NCBI RefSeq assembly: GCF_002918555.1
Contig: NZ_PQMB01000002.1
Span: 482,410-546,409, forward strand
Origin: Citrobacter amalonaticus
Lineage (GTDB): Bacteria > Pseudomonadota > Gammaproteobacteria > Enterobacterales > Enterobacteriaceae
Length of the DNA stretch: 64,000 bases
Direction of reading: 5' to 3'
Both the position numbers and the translations under genes were made by a program. The notes under the pieces are model-generated. The model ran no database searches. It saw only the letters and a list, made by a program, of their open reading frames with translations, and had not been told where the DNA came from. Positions 33,551 to 44,289 of this stretch are shown one piece after another (within the stretch, counting starts at the first letter, position 1; every line of letters starts with the position of its first letter).

Positions 33551-34099
33551 TTATCTTCCGTACGTGGTCGTTAATTCAGCTTTTGCAATCACGTGACTGT
33601 TCAGCATAAAGCCCACCAGCGCGCCGCTCGCCGTACTGTCGATGGGCAATGACGCCGTATTCAGCGCCCAGACGGTAAACGTATAACGATGTGCTTTATC
33701 TCCTGCCGGTGGACAGGCTCCGCCAAACCCAGCATACCCGAAATCATTACGCCCCTGAACAGCGCCGGCAGGCAGCTTCGCGTTGTCCATTCCAGCGGCA
33801 AGGGCATGGTGCTGTGCCGGAATATTCACCACCGTCCAGTGCCACCAGCCACTTCCCGTAGGCGCATCCGGATCAAACAACGTAATGGCAAAACTTTTGG
33901 TTCCCGTGGGCGGATTCTGCCAATTCAACTGTGGAGAAAGATTCTCACCGCTGCACCCAAATCCATTAAATACCTGTTTTTGCGTCAAACGGAGGTCTTG
34001 CGGAATATCCGTGCTGTTAAGACTGAAGACCGGCGCAGCAGATACGCTAAAGCTCAGGACCATCATGACGATGGCCGTCAGGGAGGAGACAGTTTTCAT
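33551..34099 (-). CDS. Periplasmic PEBP-family protein (YbhB/YbcL-like)
   Basis: A 182-residue protein with signal peptide (cut near SVSAAPVF) and a phosphatidylethanolamine-binding-protein fold: CSGENLSPQLNW, FDPDAPTGSGWWHWTVVNIP and the C-terminal ligand-pocket GGACPPAGDKAHRYTFTVWA. YbcL of uropathogenic E. coli, in this family, limits neutrophil migration; whether this one does is unknown. Two Cys in the mature part may pair. It lies 15 bases upstream of the AraC gene, so the two probably form an operon. Confidence 0.85.
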   Translation of the reverse strand: MKTVSSLTAIVMMVLSFSVSAAPVFSLNSTDIPQDLRLTQKQVFNGFGCSGENLSPQLNWQNPPTGTKSFAITLFDPDAPTGSGWWHWTVVNIPAQHHALAAGMDNAKLPAGAVQGRNDFGYAGFGGACPPAGDKAHRYTFTVWALNTASLPIDSTASGALVGFMLNSHVIAKAELTTTYGR

Positions 34100-34313
34100 T
34101 GTATTTCCTTATGGGTATTAAGAAATAGCAATGTAAAAGAGCGCCACCAAAGATACTGTGCCTTTGCGATTCAATTTTGTGCCGAAACGCTCTCCGCCAT
34201 GCACAGATGCTTGCCTCTCCCATCTGTGCTACCCTACGCGCCATTTTGTTTTAACGGTATCAGGCTGGAACATTCGTCCGGCTCGCGTCACTGTTTGTGA
34301 GAGGTTACTCCGC

Positions 34314-35525
34314 ATGACTGAATCTACATTTTCAACGTATCCCCGTTTAATTCTGGCTAAAGGGCGCGAGAAGTCATTACTCCGTCGCCATCCGTGGGTC
34401 TTTTCCGGCGCGGTTGCTCGCATGGAAGGCAAAGCGGGTCTCGGTGAAACCATCGATATTCTCGATCACCAGGGTAAATGGTTAGCCCGTGGCGCGTATT
34501 CATCGGCTTCACAGATCCGTGCACGTGTCTGGACGTTCGATAAATCTGAATCGGTCGATATCGCTTTCTTTACCCGTCGTTTGCAGCAGGCGCAGCAGTG
34601 GCGCGACTGGCTGGCGCAAAAAGATGGGCTGGACAGTTATCGTCTGATCGCCGGTGAGTCCGACGGTCTGCCTGGCGTGACCATTGACCGCTTCGGCAAT
34701 TTTCTGGTGCTGCAGTTACTCAGCGCAGGCGCTGAGTATCAGCGTGCGGCTCTGATTAGCGCGCTGCAATCCCTTTTTCCGGAATGTGCCATTTATGACC
34801 GTAGCGATGTTGCCGTGCGCAAAAAAGAGGGTATGGAACTGACCCACGGTCTTGTAACCGGTGAACGCCCTCCCGCTTTGCTGCCCATTGAAGAACACGG
34901 CATGAAGCTGCTGGTGGACATCCAGGGCGGTCATAAAACGGGCTATTATCTCGATCAGCGCGACAGCCGTCTGGCGACGCGTCGCTATGTCGAAAATCAG
35001 CGCGTGCTGAACTGTTTCTCTTACACCGGTGGGTTCGCCGTATCTGCCCTGATGGGCGGATGCCGTCAGGTGATCAGCGTTGATACCTCTCAGGAAGCGC
35101 TGGATATCGCGAAACAGAACGTTGAGCTGAACAAACTGGATCTGAGCAAAGCTGAGTTTGTTCGCGACGATGTTTTCAAGCTGCTGCGCGCCTACCGCGA
35201 TCGCGGCGAGAAATTTGATGTGATCGTCATGGATCCACCAAAGTTTGTTGAAAACAAAAGCCAGCTGATGGGTGCCTGCCGCGGCTACAAAGATATCAAT
35301 ATGCTGGCGATCCAGTTGCTGAATCCGGGCGGAGTCTTGCTGACATTCTCCTGTTCCGGGCTGATGACCACAGATTTATTTCAGAAAATCATCGCCGATG
35401 CCGCAATAGATGCTGGTCGTGATGTACAATTTATAGAGCAGTTCCGTCAGGCTGCCGATCATCCGGTGATCGCCACCTATCCGGAAGGGCTGTATCTGAA
35501 AGGGTTTGCCTGTCGCATCATGTAA
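34314..35525 (+). CDS. rlmI: RlmI, 23S rRNA m5C1962 methyltransferase
   Basis: A 403-residue SAM-dependent enzyme with an N-terminal PUA domain ([20 protein letters not shown]), a central EEHGM-like domain and a Rossmann methyltransferase ([32 protein letters not shown] with the catalytic Cys). It methylates C1962 of 23S rRNA. The ATG 34314 is preceded by GAGAGG; E. coli RlmI is 396 residues, so the first seven codons may be extra. The frame upstream to 34158 is not coding. Confidence 0.95.
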   Translation: MTESTFSTYPRLILAKGREKSLLRRHPWVFSGAVARMEGKAGLGETIDILDHQGKWLARGAYSSASQIRARVWTFDKSESVDIAFFTRRLQQAQQWRDWLAQKDGLDSYRLIAGESDGLPGVTIDRFGNFLVLQLLSAGAEYQRAALISALQSLFPECAIYDRSDVAVRKKEGMELTHGLVTGERPPALLPIEEHGMKLLVDIQGGHKTGYYLDQRDSRLATRRYVENQRVLNCFSYTGGFAVSALMGGCRQVISVDTSQEALDIAKQNVELNKLDLSKAEFVRDDVFKLLRAYRDRGEKFDVIVMDPPKFVENKSQLMGACRGYKDINMLAIQLLNPGGVLLTFSCSGLMTTDLFQKIIADAAIDAGRDVQFIEQFRQAADHPVIATYPEGLYLKGFACRIM

Positions 35526-35565
35526 CTTGAAAAGTGGAGTATTACCCTCATATAAAGAGTAATAA

Positions 35566-35901
<336 letters not shown>

Positions 35902-35912
35902 ATTTCATTAAC

Positions 35913-35948
35913 GCCCGATAGCATTCTGCTTATCGGGCTGCTTTTGTT
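35913..35948 (+). terminator. Rho-independent terminator of hspQ
   Basis: GCCCGATA-GCATTCTGCT-TATCGGGC followed by TGCTTTTGTTT. Confidence 0.8.
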
Positions 35949-35977
35949 TCAACCGGATGCGACCGCGCCGCAGGCAA

Positions 35978-36391
35978 CTATTTCGCCAGCCCTAACCGCG
36001 GGATCTCAATCGCCGGACAGCGATCCATCACCACCGCCAAACCCGCCTCGCGTGCTAACACCGCCGCCTGTTCGTTGATCACCCCCAACTGCATCCACAG
36101 CGTTTTCGCACCAATGGCAATGGCCTCCTGCGCGACACTCCATGCCGCCTCTGAATGACGGAACACATCGACCATATCGACCTTCTCAGGCACCTCTGCC
36201 AGCGTCGCGTAACCTTGCTGCCCCAGCAGCGTTTTTCCTGCCACCTTTGGTGATACCGGAATCACATGGTAGCCCTGATCAAGTAAATACTTCATTACAC
36301 GATAGCTCGGGCGATCCGGCTTATCACTTGCCCCCACCAGGGCGATAGTGCGAGTCGACGTCAAAATGCCAGCAATATCGGTCTCTTTCAT
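35978..36391 (-). CDS. yccU: YccU, CoA-binding domain protein
   Basis: A 137-residue single CoA-binding (succinyl-CoA synthetase alpha-like Rossmann) domain: [29 protein letters not shown], then [10 protein letters not shown]. Small proteins of this type bind CoA; the cellular role in E. coli is unknown. The ATG 36391 ([10 protein letters not shown]) is chosen by homology over the longer frame to 36487. Confidence 0.92.
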   Translation of the reverse strand: MKETDIAGILTSTRTIALVGASDKPDRPSYRVMKYLLDQGYHVIPVSPKVAGKTLLGQQGYATLAEVPEKVDMVDVFRHSEAAWSVAQEAIAIGAKTLWMQLGVINEQAAVLAREAGLAVVMDRCPAIEIPRLGLAK

Positions 36392-36565
36392 GATTTTTCT
36401 CCCAGGCTGTTTAAGCAAGTGTACGACAAAGAGGACATCCCAACCATTCATCCCATACAGACGGATGAGCGCAAAACCGAAAAACATGTCTATATGTTAG
36501 TAAACGTGATCGTCGAAAAATTTAGACACATTATTCTGCGGGCAGTCTTTTGACAGGAGAACGCT

Positions 36566-37228
36566 ATGAAAACCGGCATGGTGGTAACCCTCTTTGCATT
36601 GTGTTTGCCGGTGACCGTGTTTGCGACGACCTTGCGTCTCTCCAGCGATATCGACCTGCTGGTGCTCGACGGTAAAAAAGTCTCCAGTTCTCTACTGCGT
36701 GGCGCCGACAGTATTGAGCTGGATAATGGTCCGCACCAGCTTATCTTCCGGGTAGAGAAAACCATCCGTCTCTCCAGCCATGAGGAACGACTCTATATTT
36801 CCCCGCCGTTGGTGATAAGCTTCAATACGCAGTTCATCAACCTGGTCAACTTTCACCTTCCCCGTCTGGAAAGCGAGCGCGAAACCGCACATTTTGACGC
36901 CACGCCGCGTCTGGAACTGCTGGATGGCGACGCCACGCCCGTTCCAGTGGAACTCGACATATTATCAATTACCTCCACGGCGAAGATTATTGATTACGAG
37001 GCCGAAACCGAGCGTTACAACAAAGCGGCAAAGCGCGCTTCGCTGCCCCAGTTTGCCACGATGATGGCCGATGACAGTGCTCTGCTTTCTGGTGTTTCTG
37101 AGCTTGATACCATTTCCCCCCTTTCTCAGACGCTGACGGAACAACGGTTAAAATACTGGTTTAAACAAGCCGATCCGCAGACGCGGAATAATTTCCTGCA
37201 ATGGGCGGAAAAACAGCCATCTTCCTGA
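36566..37228 (+). CDS. csgI: CsgI (YccT), periplasmic curli inhibitor
   Basis: A 220-residue DUF2057 protein. Signal peptide [20 protein letters not shown], then a beta-rich domain ([20 protein letters not shown]) and a helical C-terminal tail ([20 protein letters not shown]). In E. coli it slows CsgA assembly in the periplasm. GACAGGAGAACGCT precedes the ATG. Terminator at 37237. Confidence 0.9.
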   Translation: MKTGMVVTLFALCLPVTVFATTLRLSSDIDLLVLDGKKVSSSLLRGADSIELDNGPHQLIFRVEKTIRLSSHEERLYISPPLVISFNTQFINLVNFHLPRLESERETAHFDATPRLELLDGDATPVPVELDILSITSTAKIIDYEAETERYNKAAKRASLPQFATMMADDSALLSGVSELDTISPLSQTLTEQRLKYWFKQADPQTRNNFLQWAEKQPSS

Positions 37229-37236
37229 GGTTTTTG

Positions 37237-37262
37237 TGCCTGCGCTCAGGCTTTTTTCGTCT
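37237..37262 (+). terminator. Rho-independent terminator of csgI
   Basis: GCCTG-CGCT-CAGGC hairpin followed by six T. Confidence 0.8.
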
Positions 37263-37323
37263 TTGTCTTGCAGCGCCAACAGCTTCCAGTACTCTGTAGC
37301 AAGGTTAACTATGGAAATAAACT

Positions 37324-37782
37324 ATGGAACTGACGACTCGCACCTTGCCAGCGCGGAAGCACATTGCGCTGGTCGCGCACGATCACTGCAAACAAATGTT
37401 GATGAACTGGGTAGAACGCCACCAGCCATTGCTTGAGCAACACGTGCTCTACGCCACGGGAACCACAGGTAATTTGATTCAGCGCACGACGGGGATGGAC
37501 GTTAACGCAATGCTGAGCGGCCCGATGGGGGGCGATCAGCAGGTTGGCGCACTGATTTCGGAAGGGAAAATTGATGTCCTGATTTTCTTCTGGGATCCGC
37601 TCAATGCCGTGCCGCACGACCCGGACGTCAAAGCGTTGCTGCGCCTTGCCACCGTGTGGAACATTCCTGTCGCGACTAACGTATCAACGGCGGACTTTAT
37701 TATCCAGTCCCCACACTTCAATGACGCAGTAGACATTCTGATCCCGGATTATCAGCGTTATCTGGCAGAACGACTGAAGTAA
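37324..37782 (+). CDS. mgsA: MgsA, methylglyoxal synthase
   Basis: A 152-residue enzyme that turns dihydroxyacetone phosphate into methylglyoxal and phosphate. Catalytic Asp71 lies in [11 protein letters not shown] and His98 in NAVPHDPDV, both kept. Near identical to E. coli. It faces helD; an inverted repeat (CAGGCGGT ... ACCGCCTG, 37789-37812) lies between the two converging genes. Confidence 0.97.
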   Translation: MELTTRTLPARKHIALVAHDHCKQMLMNWVERHQPLLEQHVLYATGTTGNLIQRTTGMDVNAMLSGPMGGDQQVGALISEGKIDVLIFFWDPLNAVPHDPDVKALLRLATVWNIPVATNVSTADFIIQSPHFNDAVDILIPDYQRYLAERLK

Positions 37783-37816
37783 TGCTTTGCAGGCGGTTTG
37801 TCTGACCGCCTGCTCT

Positions 37817-39871
37817 CTATGGTTTTCTTGCCACCGGCACATCCAGCGCTTTCAGGTCTTCGACAAACGTTGATGGGTTTTCTTTGTTAAACAGAACCCA
37901 CACGCGATGACGTGCGCGAGTCAGGGCCACATACAGCAGTCGCCGTTCTTCCGCATCCGGAAAATCTTCAACCGGCGGCAGTAACGCCTCCTCCACGATC
38001 GCCTCCCGCGCCGGTGCCGGGAAGCCATCACTCCCCTCCTGCAAGCCGACAACAATCACGTAGTCCGCCTGCTGTCCTTTACTGGCATGAATAGTCATGA
38101 AATCAAGCTGTAATTTGGGCCAGCGGGTTGCCGCTTTTTCAAGACTGACGGGCTTAAGGTAGTGGTAGCGCGCCAACACCAGAATGCGATCTTCCGTTTT
38201 CGCGTAACCAGAAAGTTTATCCAGCAGCGCGTCCAGCTGGCTTTCATCCAGTAAGGTGACGGCTTTTTTGTCCCCCGTCGTCAGGCTATTCAACGGCTTT
38301 TTAAGCTGATGTGGATTTTGCTGAATGAAGCGGTTGGCAATTTCACCAATGCGACTGTTAAAACGGTAGGTTGTATCCAGATCGCAACGTTCACCCTCAC
38401 CAAAAGTCTGATGGAACGCCGTGGTTAATGAGAGTTGCGCCCCGCTAAAGCGGTAAATCGCCTGCCAGTCATCACCGACGGCAAACAGCGTGGTCTCTGT
38501 ATTTTGCTTACGCAGAGCCGCCAGCAACGACGCGCGTTGCGGTGAGATATCCTGAAACTCATCCACCAGAATATGCTTCCATGGACTGATAAAACGACCT
38601 TTCTCCAGAATAACAATCGCCTGATGGATAAGACCGGAAAAATCGACCGCGTTCTCCTCTTTTAGCGCGCTTTTCCACGCTTTCAGCAGCGGGGACATCA
38701 ATTTAATACGTTTGCTGAACAGGTCGCGGATCTCTTCCGGCGCGCTGGCAATCATCTCTGCCTGCGCCCCACCGTGCATGCGCATCAACCCCACCCAGCG
38801 ATCCAGTCGCGAAGCCAGACGGCGCTGTAATTTTTCGTCGTCCCAGAAATTCCCTTCCGGCACCGGCCACTGCATCTCTTCTTCCAGCCACTGCCGCCAG
38901 CCTTTAGCCTGTGCCTTCTTCTCGCTGCACTGCTGACGCCATGCGCTGATAAACAGCTTGTTGCGTGCGACGGTATCATTTTCCAGCTTGCTGATGGTTG
39001 GTACCTTTTTACTCCCCTGCTGGATAATATGAAGCGCCAGCGAGTGGAACGTCCGTGCCGCGATCTCCCCGGTATGGAGCCGCTCGCGAATACGCTCATC
39101 CATCTCCTGAGCCGCTTTACGCCCAAACGCAAGCAACAGGATCTGTTCGGCAGCCGCTTCACCTCTGGCCAGCAGCCAGCCCGCCCTCGCGACCAGAACC
39201 GAGGTTTTACCACTCCCGGCCCCGGCCAGTACCAGCAAGGAATGCTCACCATTGACCACCGCCCGCGCCTGCGCCGGATTGAGCGGGGAGGACTCAATCT
39301 GCTGGAAAAATTCAGCATGCTCCGTCAGCATCGTATCGGTATAGGTCTGGTTATGCGCCAGACGACTGGCTTCAATGTCCTTCAGCCACGCCAGGCATTG
39401 CTTTAACGCATCGCGGCAGTTTTCAAATTCTTCCAGCCGACCAATCGGCAACGGCAGGGCGGCAAAAGCCTGCCGAATCTGCTGCTGTAGCCCGGAGGTC
39501 TGCTCACGCGTCAGCCACGTGTTTTCTCCCGAGCGAGCCGCAATCAAATCCAGCTGTTTCTGCAACACGCCAGCCGCTACCTCGCTCATCTCCTGACTCC
39601 ACTGCTGCCAGCGGGTATTCAGATGGTGATGAAAACGCTGCGTCTCAGCCCATTCCGTGCCGTGCAGGCGGACGACTTTCTCATCCGGCAGTACAAACTC
39701 CAGCTCGCCCCATACCAGGCCACGTTTACAGTGAATAGCCAGTAACTGATTGAATGGAATAAGATACTCATGACGATCGCCCGATACTTTAATACCGGCA
39801 TTAAGAATGACGGCCCGATCGTACGGGTGTTGTGCCAGACGTTTTCCCAGAGAAGTTGCTTTCAGTTCCAT
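37817..39871 (-). CDS. helD: HelD, DNA helicase IV
   Basis: A 684-residue superfamily 1A (UvrD/Rep-like) 3'-5' helicase, the same length as in E. coli. Motif I VLAGAGSGKTSVLVARAG, motif II ILVDEFQDIS, motif III AVGDDWQAIYRFSG, then the C-terminal motifs MTIHASKGQQADYVIV and LLYVALTRARHRV. It acts in recombination and repair. No damage seen. Confidence 0.96.
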   Translation of the reverse strand: MELKATSLGKRLAQHPYDRAVILNAGIKVSGDRHEYLIPFNQLLAIHCKRGLVWGELEFVLPDEKVVRLHGTEWAETQRFHHHLNTRWQQWSQEMSEVAAGVLQKQLDLIAARSGENTWLTREQTSGLQQQIRQAFAALPLPIGRLEEFENCRDALKQCLAWLKDIEASRLAHNQTYTDTMLTEHAEFFQQIESSPLNPAQARAVVNGEHSLLVLAGAGSGKTSVLVARAGWLLARGEAAAEQILLLAFGRKAAQEMDERIRERLHTGEIAARTFHSLALHIIQQGSKKVPTISKLENDTVARNKLFISAWRQQCSEKKAQAKGWRQWLEEEMQWPVPEGNFWDDEKLQRRLASRLDRWVGLMRMHGGAQAEMIASAPEEIRDLFSKRIKLMSPLLKAWKSALKEENAVDFSGLIHQAIVILEKGRFISPWKHILVDEFQDISPQRASLLAALRKQNTETTLFAVGDDWQAIYRFSGAQLSLTTAFHQTFGEGERCDLDTTYRFNSRIGEIANRFIQQNPHQLKKPLNSLTTGDKKAVTLLDESQLDALLDKLSGYAKTEDRILVLARYHYLKPVSLEKAATRWPKLQLDFMTIHASKGQQADYVIVVGLQEGSDGFPAPAREAIVEEALLPPVEDFPDAEERRLLYVALTRARHRVWVLFNKENPSTFVEDLKALDVPVARKP

Positions 39872-39994
39872 GACTCAGCAGATCCAGACGTAGAGGAGTT
39901 CTTCTCAGTGTAACCGCCAGAGAAAACGTGCTCCAGCCCAAAAAAACGTTACAATTGCCAGCAAAGACAGAAAACCAGAATTAACCGAGGGTTT

Positions 39995-40441
39995 ATGCGT
40001 ACCGTTCTGAATATTTTAAACTTTGTGCTGGGGGGATTCGCCACCACGCTCTCCTGGCTACTGGCCACGCTGGTCAGCATCGTACTTATCTTCACATTGC
40101 CGCTCACCCGTTCATGCTGGGAAATAACCAGGCTCTCGCTGTTGCCCTATGGCAATGAGGCGGTGCATGTCGACGAGCTCAACCCCGAGGGTAAAAGTGC
40201 GTTAATGAACACGGGGGGGACGATACTCAATATTTTCTGGTTAATTTTCTTCGGCTGGTGGCTATGTCTGATGCACATCGCCTCCGGTATTGCCCAATGT
40301 ATTACCATTATTGGCATCCCCGTTGGCATCGCTAACTTTAAAATCGCCGCTATCGCCCTTTGGCCTGTTGGACGTCGCGTGGTCTCCGTCGAAGCTGCCC
40401 GCTCTGCGCGTGAAGCCAATGCACGTCGTCGCTTTGAGTAA
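39995..40441 (+). CDS. yccF: YccF, inner-membrane DUF307 protein
   Basis: A 148-residue protein with two YccF domains, each a hydrophobic helix pair, as in E. coli. Transport-related role unproven. Ten bases separate it from yccS, so the two form an operon. Confidence 0.93.
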   Translation: MRTVLNILNFVLGGFATTLSWLLATLVSIVLIFTLPLTRSCWEITRLSLLPYGNEAVHVDELNPEGKSALMNTGGTILNIFWLIFFGWWLCLMHIASGIAQCITIIGIPVGIANFKIAAIALWPVGRRVVSVEAARSAREANARRRFE

Positions 40442-40450
40442 GCAGAACCA

Positions 40451-42622
40451 ATGACCTTTATGTTAAGTCCCCTGCTCAGACGTTATACCTGGAACAGCAC
40501 CTGGCTGTATTATATACGGATATTTATTGCGCTTTGCGGCACCACGGCTCTGCCATGGTGGCTGGGCGATGTGAAACTCACTATCCCACTCACACTCGGG
40601 ATGGTGGCCGCGGCGCTTACAGATCTGGACGATCGCCTGGCTGGTCGACTGCGCAATCTGATTATTACGTTAATCTGTTTTTTTATCGCTTCAGCCTCCG
40701 TTGAACTGCTGTTCCCATGGCCGTGGCTGTTCGCAATAGGGTTAACCCTCTCCACCAGCGGCTTTATTCTACTGGGCGGTTTAGGGCAACGTTATGCAAC
40801 GATCGCCTTTGGCGCATTGCTGATCGCCATTTACACCATGTTGGGTACCTCGCTTTATGACCAGTGGTACCAGCAGCCGCTGCTGCTGATAGCCGGGGCC
40901 ATCTGGTACAACCTGTTAACGCTGATCGGCCATTTGCTGTTTCCTGTTCGTCCGCTACAGGATAATCTCGCGCGCAGCTATGAACAGCTGGCGCACTATC
41001 TGGAGCTAAAGTCACGTCTGTTTGATCCGGATATCGAAGATGAAAGCCAGGCCCCACTCTACGATCTGGCACTGGCTAACGGGCAGCTGATGGCGACGCT
41101 GAATCAAACCAAAGTCTCACTCCTTACCCGCCTGCGCGGCGACCGCGGACAAAGGGGAACGCGACGGACTCTGCACTACTATTTTGTCGCGCAGGATATA
41201 CATGAGCGGGCAAGCTCATCGCATGTGCAGTATCAAACCTTGCGCGAACATTTTCGTCACAGCGATGTCATGTTCCGCTTCCAGCGCCTGATGTCGATGC
41301 AGGGACAGGCCTGTATGCAGCTTTCACGCTCTATTCTGCTGCGAACGCCCTACCAGCATGACCCGCATTTTGAACGCGCATTTACCCATATCGATGCCGC
41401 GCTTGAGCGCATGCGTGCCAACGGGTCGTCGGCTGATCTGTTGAAAACGCTGGGGTTCTTGCTCTCTAACCTGCGGGCCATTGATGCTCAACTGGCGACA
41501 ATTGAATCAGAGCAGGCGCAGGCCATGCCGCGGAGTGAATCAGAGAACCTGCTCGCTGATGACAGTCTGCACGGATTCAGCGACATCTGGCTGCGCCTGA
41601 GCCGCAACTTTACTCCGGAGTCGGCGCTCTTTCGTCACGCGGTGCGAATGTCACTGGTTCTCTGTGTCGGCTACGCCATCATTCAGATTACCGGTATGCA
41701 GCATGGCTACTGGATCCTGCTGACCAGTCTGTTCGTTTGTCAGCCTAACTACAACGCCACACGGCACCGCCTGGCGTTGAGAATCATTGGCACGCTGGTA
41801 GGCGTCGCCATTGGTTTGCCAATACTATGGTTTGTACCTTCGCTGGAAGGGCAGCTTGTCCTGTTGGTGATTACCGGCGTACTGTTTTTTGCTTTCCGTA
41901 ACGTTCAGTATGCTCATGCGACAATGTTTATCACCCTTCTGGTACTGCTTTGTTTTAATCTGCTGGGCGAGGGGTTTGAAGTGGCACTGCCACGCGTAAT
42001 TGATACGCTTATCGGCTGTGCTATTGCCTGGGCGGCAGTGACTTTCATCTGGCCCGACTGGCGTTTTCGCAACCTGCCCCGCGTGCTGGAACGCGCAACC
42101 GAGGCCAACTGTCGCTACCTTGACGCGATCCTCGAACAATATCATCAGGGCCGCGATAACCGCCTTGCATACCGCATTGCCCGTCGCGATGCGCATAATC
42201 GCGACGCTGAGCTGGCCTCTGTCGTCTCCAATATGTCCAGCGAGCCCAATGTTACCGCCGGTACTCGTGAGGCAGCGTTCCGGCTGCTCTGCCTCAATCA
42301 TACTTTTACCAGTTACATTTCAGCGCTGGGGGCTCACCGGGAGCAACTCACCAATCCGGAGGTCCTGACGTTACTGGATGACGCTGTCTGCTATGTCGAT
42401 GATGCACTGCACCATCAACCCGCCCACGAACAGCGTGTACAACAAGCGCTCGCCGAGTTAACACAGCGTATTCAGCATCTTGAGCCACGTCCTGACAGTA
42501 AAGAACCTCTGGTTGTACAGCAGGTTGGTTTGCTGATAGCGCTACTCCCGGAAATTAGCCGCCTGCAGCGCCAAATCACTCAGTCGCCCGCAGATATTCC
42601 GGCTCCAGTGAAAGCGCCTTAA
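40451..42622 (+). CDS. yccS: YccS, inner-membrane FUSC-family protein
   Basis: A 723-residue protein with an N-terminal group of membrane helices, a soluble middle domain (about 160-390) and a second helical group (about 400-520) before a soluble C-terminus, the arrangement of the YccS/YhfK FUSC family. It may be an efflux or permease component; substrate unknown. The 3' end overlaps that of sxy by 47 bases in convergent orientation. Confidence 0.93.
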   Translation: MTFMLSPLLRRYTWNSTWLYYIRIFIALCGTTALPWWLGDVKLTIPLTLGMVAAALTDLDDRLAGRLRNLIITLICFFIASASVELLFPWPWLFAIGLTLSTSGFILLGGLGQRYATIAFGALLIAIYTMLGTSLYDQWYQQPLLLIAGAIWYNLLTLIGHLLFPVRPLQDNLARSYEQLAHYLELKSRLFDPDIEDESQAPLYDLALANGQLMATLNQTKVSLLTRLRGDRGQRGTRRTLHYYFVAQDIHERASSSHVQYQTLREHFRHSDVMFRFQRLMSMQGQACMQLSRSILLRTPYQHDPHFERAFTHIDAALERMRANGSSADLLKTLGFLLSNLRAIDAQLATIESEQAQAMPRSESENLLADDSLHGFSDIWLRLSRNFTPESALFRHAVRMSLVLCVGYAIIQITGMQHGYWILLTSLFVCQPNYNATRHRLALRIIGTLVGVAIGLPILWFVPSLEGQLVLLVITGVLFFAFRNVQYAHATMFITLLVLLCFNLLGEGFEVALPRVIDTLIGCAIAWAAVTFIWPDWRFRNLPRVLERATEANCRYLDAILEQYHQGRDNRLAYRIARRDAHNRDAELASVVSNMSSEPNVTAGTREAAFRLLCLNHTFTSYISALGAHREQLTNPEVLTLLDDAVCYVDDALHHQPAHEQRVQQALAELTQRIQHLEPRPDSKEPLVVQQVGLLIALLPEISRLQRQITQSPADIPAPVKAP

Positions 42623-43205
42623 CCCACTGTGATAGCTCCTGGCGACGGACCGCCGGGAGTGCGGCTTCATGCACTCCGTTAATCGCACCTTCCAGCATAT
42701 AAAGGATCTTTACCGTCACCGATTTGTTGATCTGATGGAGTCGTAACCAGCACATTTTTGCGCCCAGTATCCGCAACGTGCGAACATCTTTAATGCCCGC
42801 CTCATTGAGCAAAACCTCCAGATGGAACGACATGTTGGGTAAATCCTTCAGGCGCTGCTGCGAACCACGGGAATGCTTCTCTTGTAACGCGGCGTCAAAC
42901 GAAAATTTTGATAAACGAACCAGCTGCTGTTGGTCGCGCCACAGCGCTTCATCAACCTGATAATAGTTAAGTATGACAGGGCGTCCACGTTTCATGAACG
43001 TCAGCCAGACAGGCGTGTGGTTCACACAGTATTGTACGCTCTGCTCACAGGCCCGAAGGTATAATTCGCCATCGGCAACCATGGCGAATACCGTGTCATC
43101 GATGGTTAAACTGTAGCTACCGAACAACGATCGGTAATGAATTGTTCCCAAAGATGCCAGATATTCTTGTGATTTATAGATCCTGTCATATGAGTTTTTT
43201 CTCAT
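42576..43205 (-). CDS. sxy: Sxy/TfoX, competence co-activator
   Basis: A 209-residue TfoX-family protein with N-terminal TfoX_N (RSLFGSYSLTIDDTVFAMVA) and C-terminal TfoX_C domain (DLPNMSFHLEVLLNEAGIKD, then MCWLRL). It works with CRP at CRP-S sites to turn on DNA-uptake genes. Similarity to E. coli is somewhat lower than for the neighbours, especially at the ends. Confidence 0.94.
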   Translation of the reverse strand: MRKNSYDRIYKSQEYLASLGTIHYRSLFGSYSLTIDDTVFAMVADGELYLRACEQSVQYCVNHTPVWLTFMKRGRPVILNYYQVDEALWRDQQQLVRLSKFSFDAALQEKHSRGSQQRLKDLPNMSFHLEVLLNEAGIKDVRTLRILGAKMCWLRLHQINKSVTVKILYMLEGAINGVHEAALPAVRRQELSQWVKALSLEPEYLRATE

Positions 43206-43382
43206 AAAATTCCCTTTTAAATCATGAGGTAAATAAATGACTTTCGATAACAGATCCGTTAGTTACCGAACATAGGCAACTTAGGGTCACGGGGCAAGAT
43301 GATTTTCATTTTTCACGCAATGATGGATGAAAATTGCGAGTCGGTTTCCGAAAATAGAGTTGATCTTTAGCGATAGCAGGAG

Positions 43383-43402
43383 TACTGTACATTCATACAG
43401 TA
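43383..43402 (+). promoter_or_regulatory. LexA box of sulA
   Basis: A 20-bp palindrome TACTGTAC-ATTC-ATACAGTA matching the SOS box consensus, 21 bases before the sulA start. Confidence 0.93.
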
Positions 43403-43423
43403 ACTCACAGGGCTGGATTGATT

Positions 43424-43933
43424 ATGTACACTTCAGGCTATGCACATCGTTCTTCGGCGTTCTCTTCCACATCCAACAGCATGGCGAGCGCCTCTTCGGA
43501 AAACGCTTCTGCCGGACTTATCAGTGAAGTGGTCTATCGCGAAGACCAGCCCATGATGACACAGTTACTGCTGCTGCCTCTGCTTCAGCAATTGGGTCAG
43601 CAATCTCGCTGGCAGCTCTGGCTCACACCCCAGCAAAAACTGAGTCGCGAATGGGTTCAGTCTGCAGGATTGCCGTTAACGAAAGTGATGCAGATTCGCC
43701 AGCTCTCTCCTTGCAATACGCTGGAGTCAATGGTTCGCGCACTGCGTACGGGCAACTACAGCGTAGTGATCGGCTGGCTGGCGAACGAGTTAACAGAAGA
43801 AGAACATGCTGAACTGGTTAAAGCGGCGGACGAGGGAAACGCAATGGGCTTTATCATGCGCCCCGTGAGCGCACATGCTCATGCCACGAGACACCATTTC
43901 GGGCTAAAAATTCACTCTAATTTGTATCATTGA
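43424..43933 (+). CDS. sulA: SulA, SOS cell-division inhibitor
   Basis: A 169-residue inhibitor of FtsZ polymerisation, induced by DNA damage and destroyed by Lon. The N-terminal third is variable; the core ([38 protein letters not shown]) and the C-terminal Lon signal (KIHSNLYH) match E. coli. The ATG 43424 (MYTSGYAHR) lies behind a LexA box; two extra upstream codons in the longest frame are not used. Confidence 0.95.
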   Translation: MYTSGYAHRSSAFSSTSNSMASASSENASAGLISEVVYREDQPMMTQLLLLPLLQQLGQQSRWQLWLTPQQKLSREWVQSAGLPLTKVMQIRQLSPCNTLESMVRALRTGNYSVVIGWLANELTEEEHAELVKAADEGNAMGFIMRPVSAHAHATRHHFGLKIHSNLYH

Positions 43934-44289
43934 GCCAAATTAGGATTTATCCTGGAATTTTTTTTCGCAGCTGAATTCTACTTTGATGTGTGAGGTTTTT
44001 TTTCCGCGAACGCTTGTCTGAAGCGGTTCCCCGAATTTTCGTTGCGCAATTTACCATCAAAAAATGTTAAATATTTTGTATACAAGCCTTTTTTTTTCAT
44101 ATGCCTGACGGAGTTCACACTTGTAAGTTTTCAACTACGTTGTAGACTTTACATCGCCAGGGGTGCTCGGCATATAGCCGAAGATATCGGTAGAGCAACT
44201 ATTGAGCTAGTCCCCCGGTGAAGGATTTAACCGTGTTATCTCGTTGGAGATATTCATGGCGTATTTTGGATGATAACGAGGCGCAAAAA
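43934..44289 (+). promoter_or_regulatory. ompA promoter and long structured 5' leader
   Basis: About 355 bases without a gene. The part from about 44156 matches the E. coli ompA leader, which folds into stem-loops that stabilise the mRNA; the last part holds the ribosome site (AACGAGGCGC) that the small RNA MicA pairs with in E. coli. The promoter lies near 44130-44155. Assigned by similarity to E. coli. Confidence 0.75.

Noticed and set aside
37789..37812. Terminator between mgsA and helD
   Set aside because: A good inverted repeat, but no T run on either strand; left as a plain dyad.
38785..39318. A 177-codon frame within helD
   Set aside because: Overlaps helD on the same strand in another frame; Arg/Ser-rich shadow without motifs.
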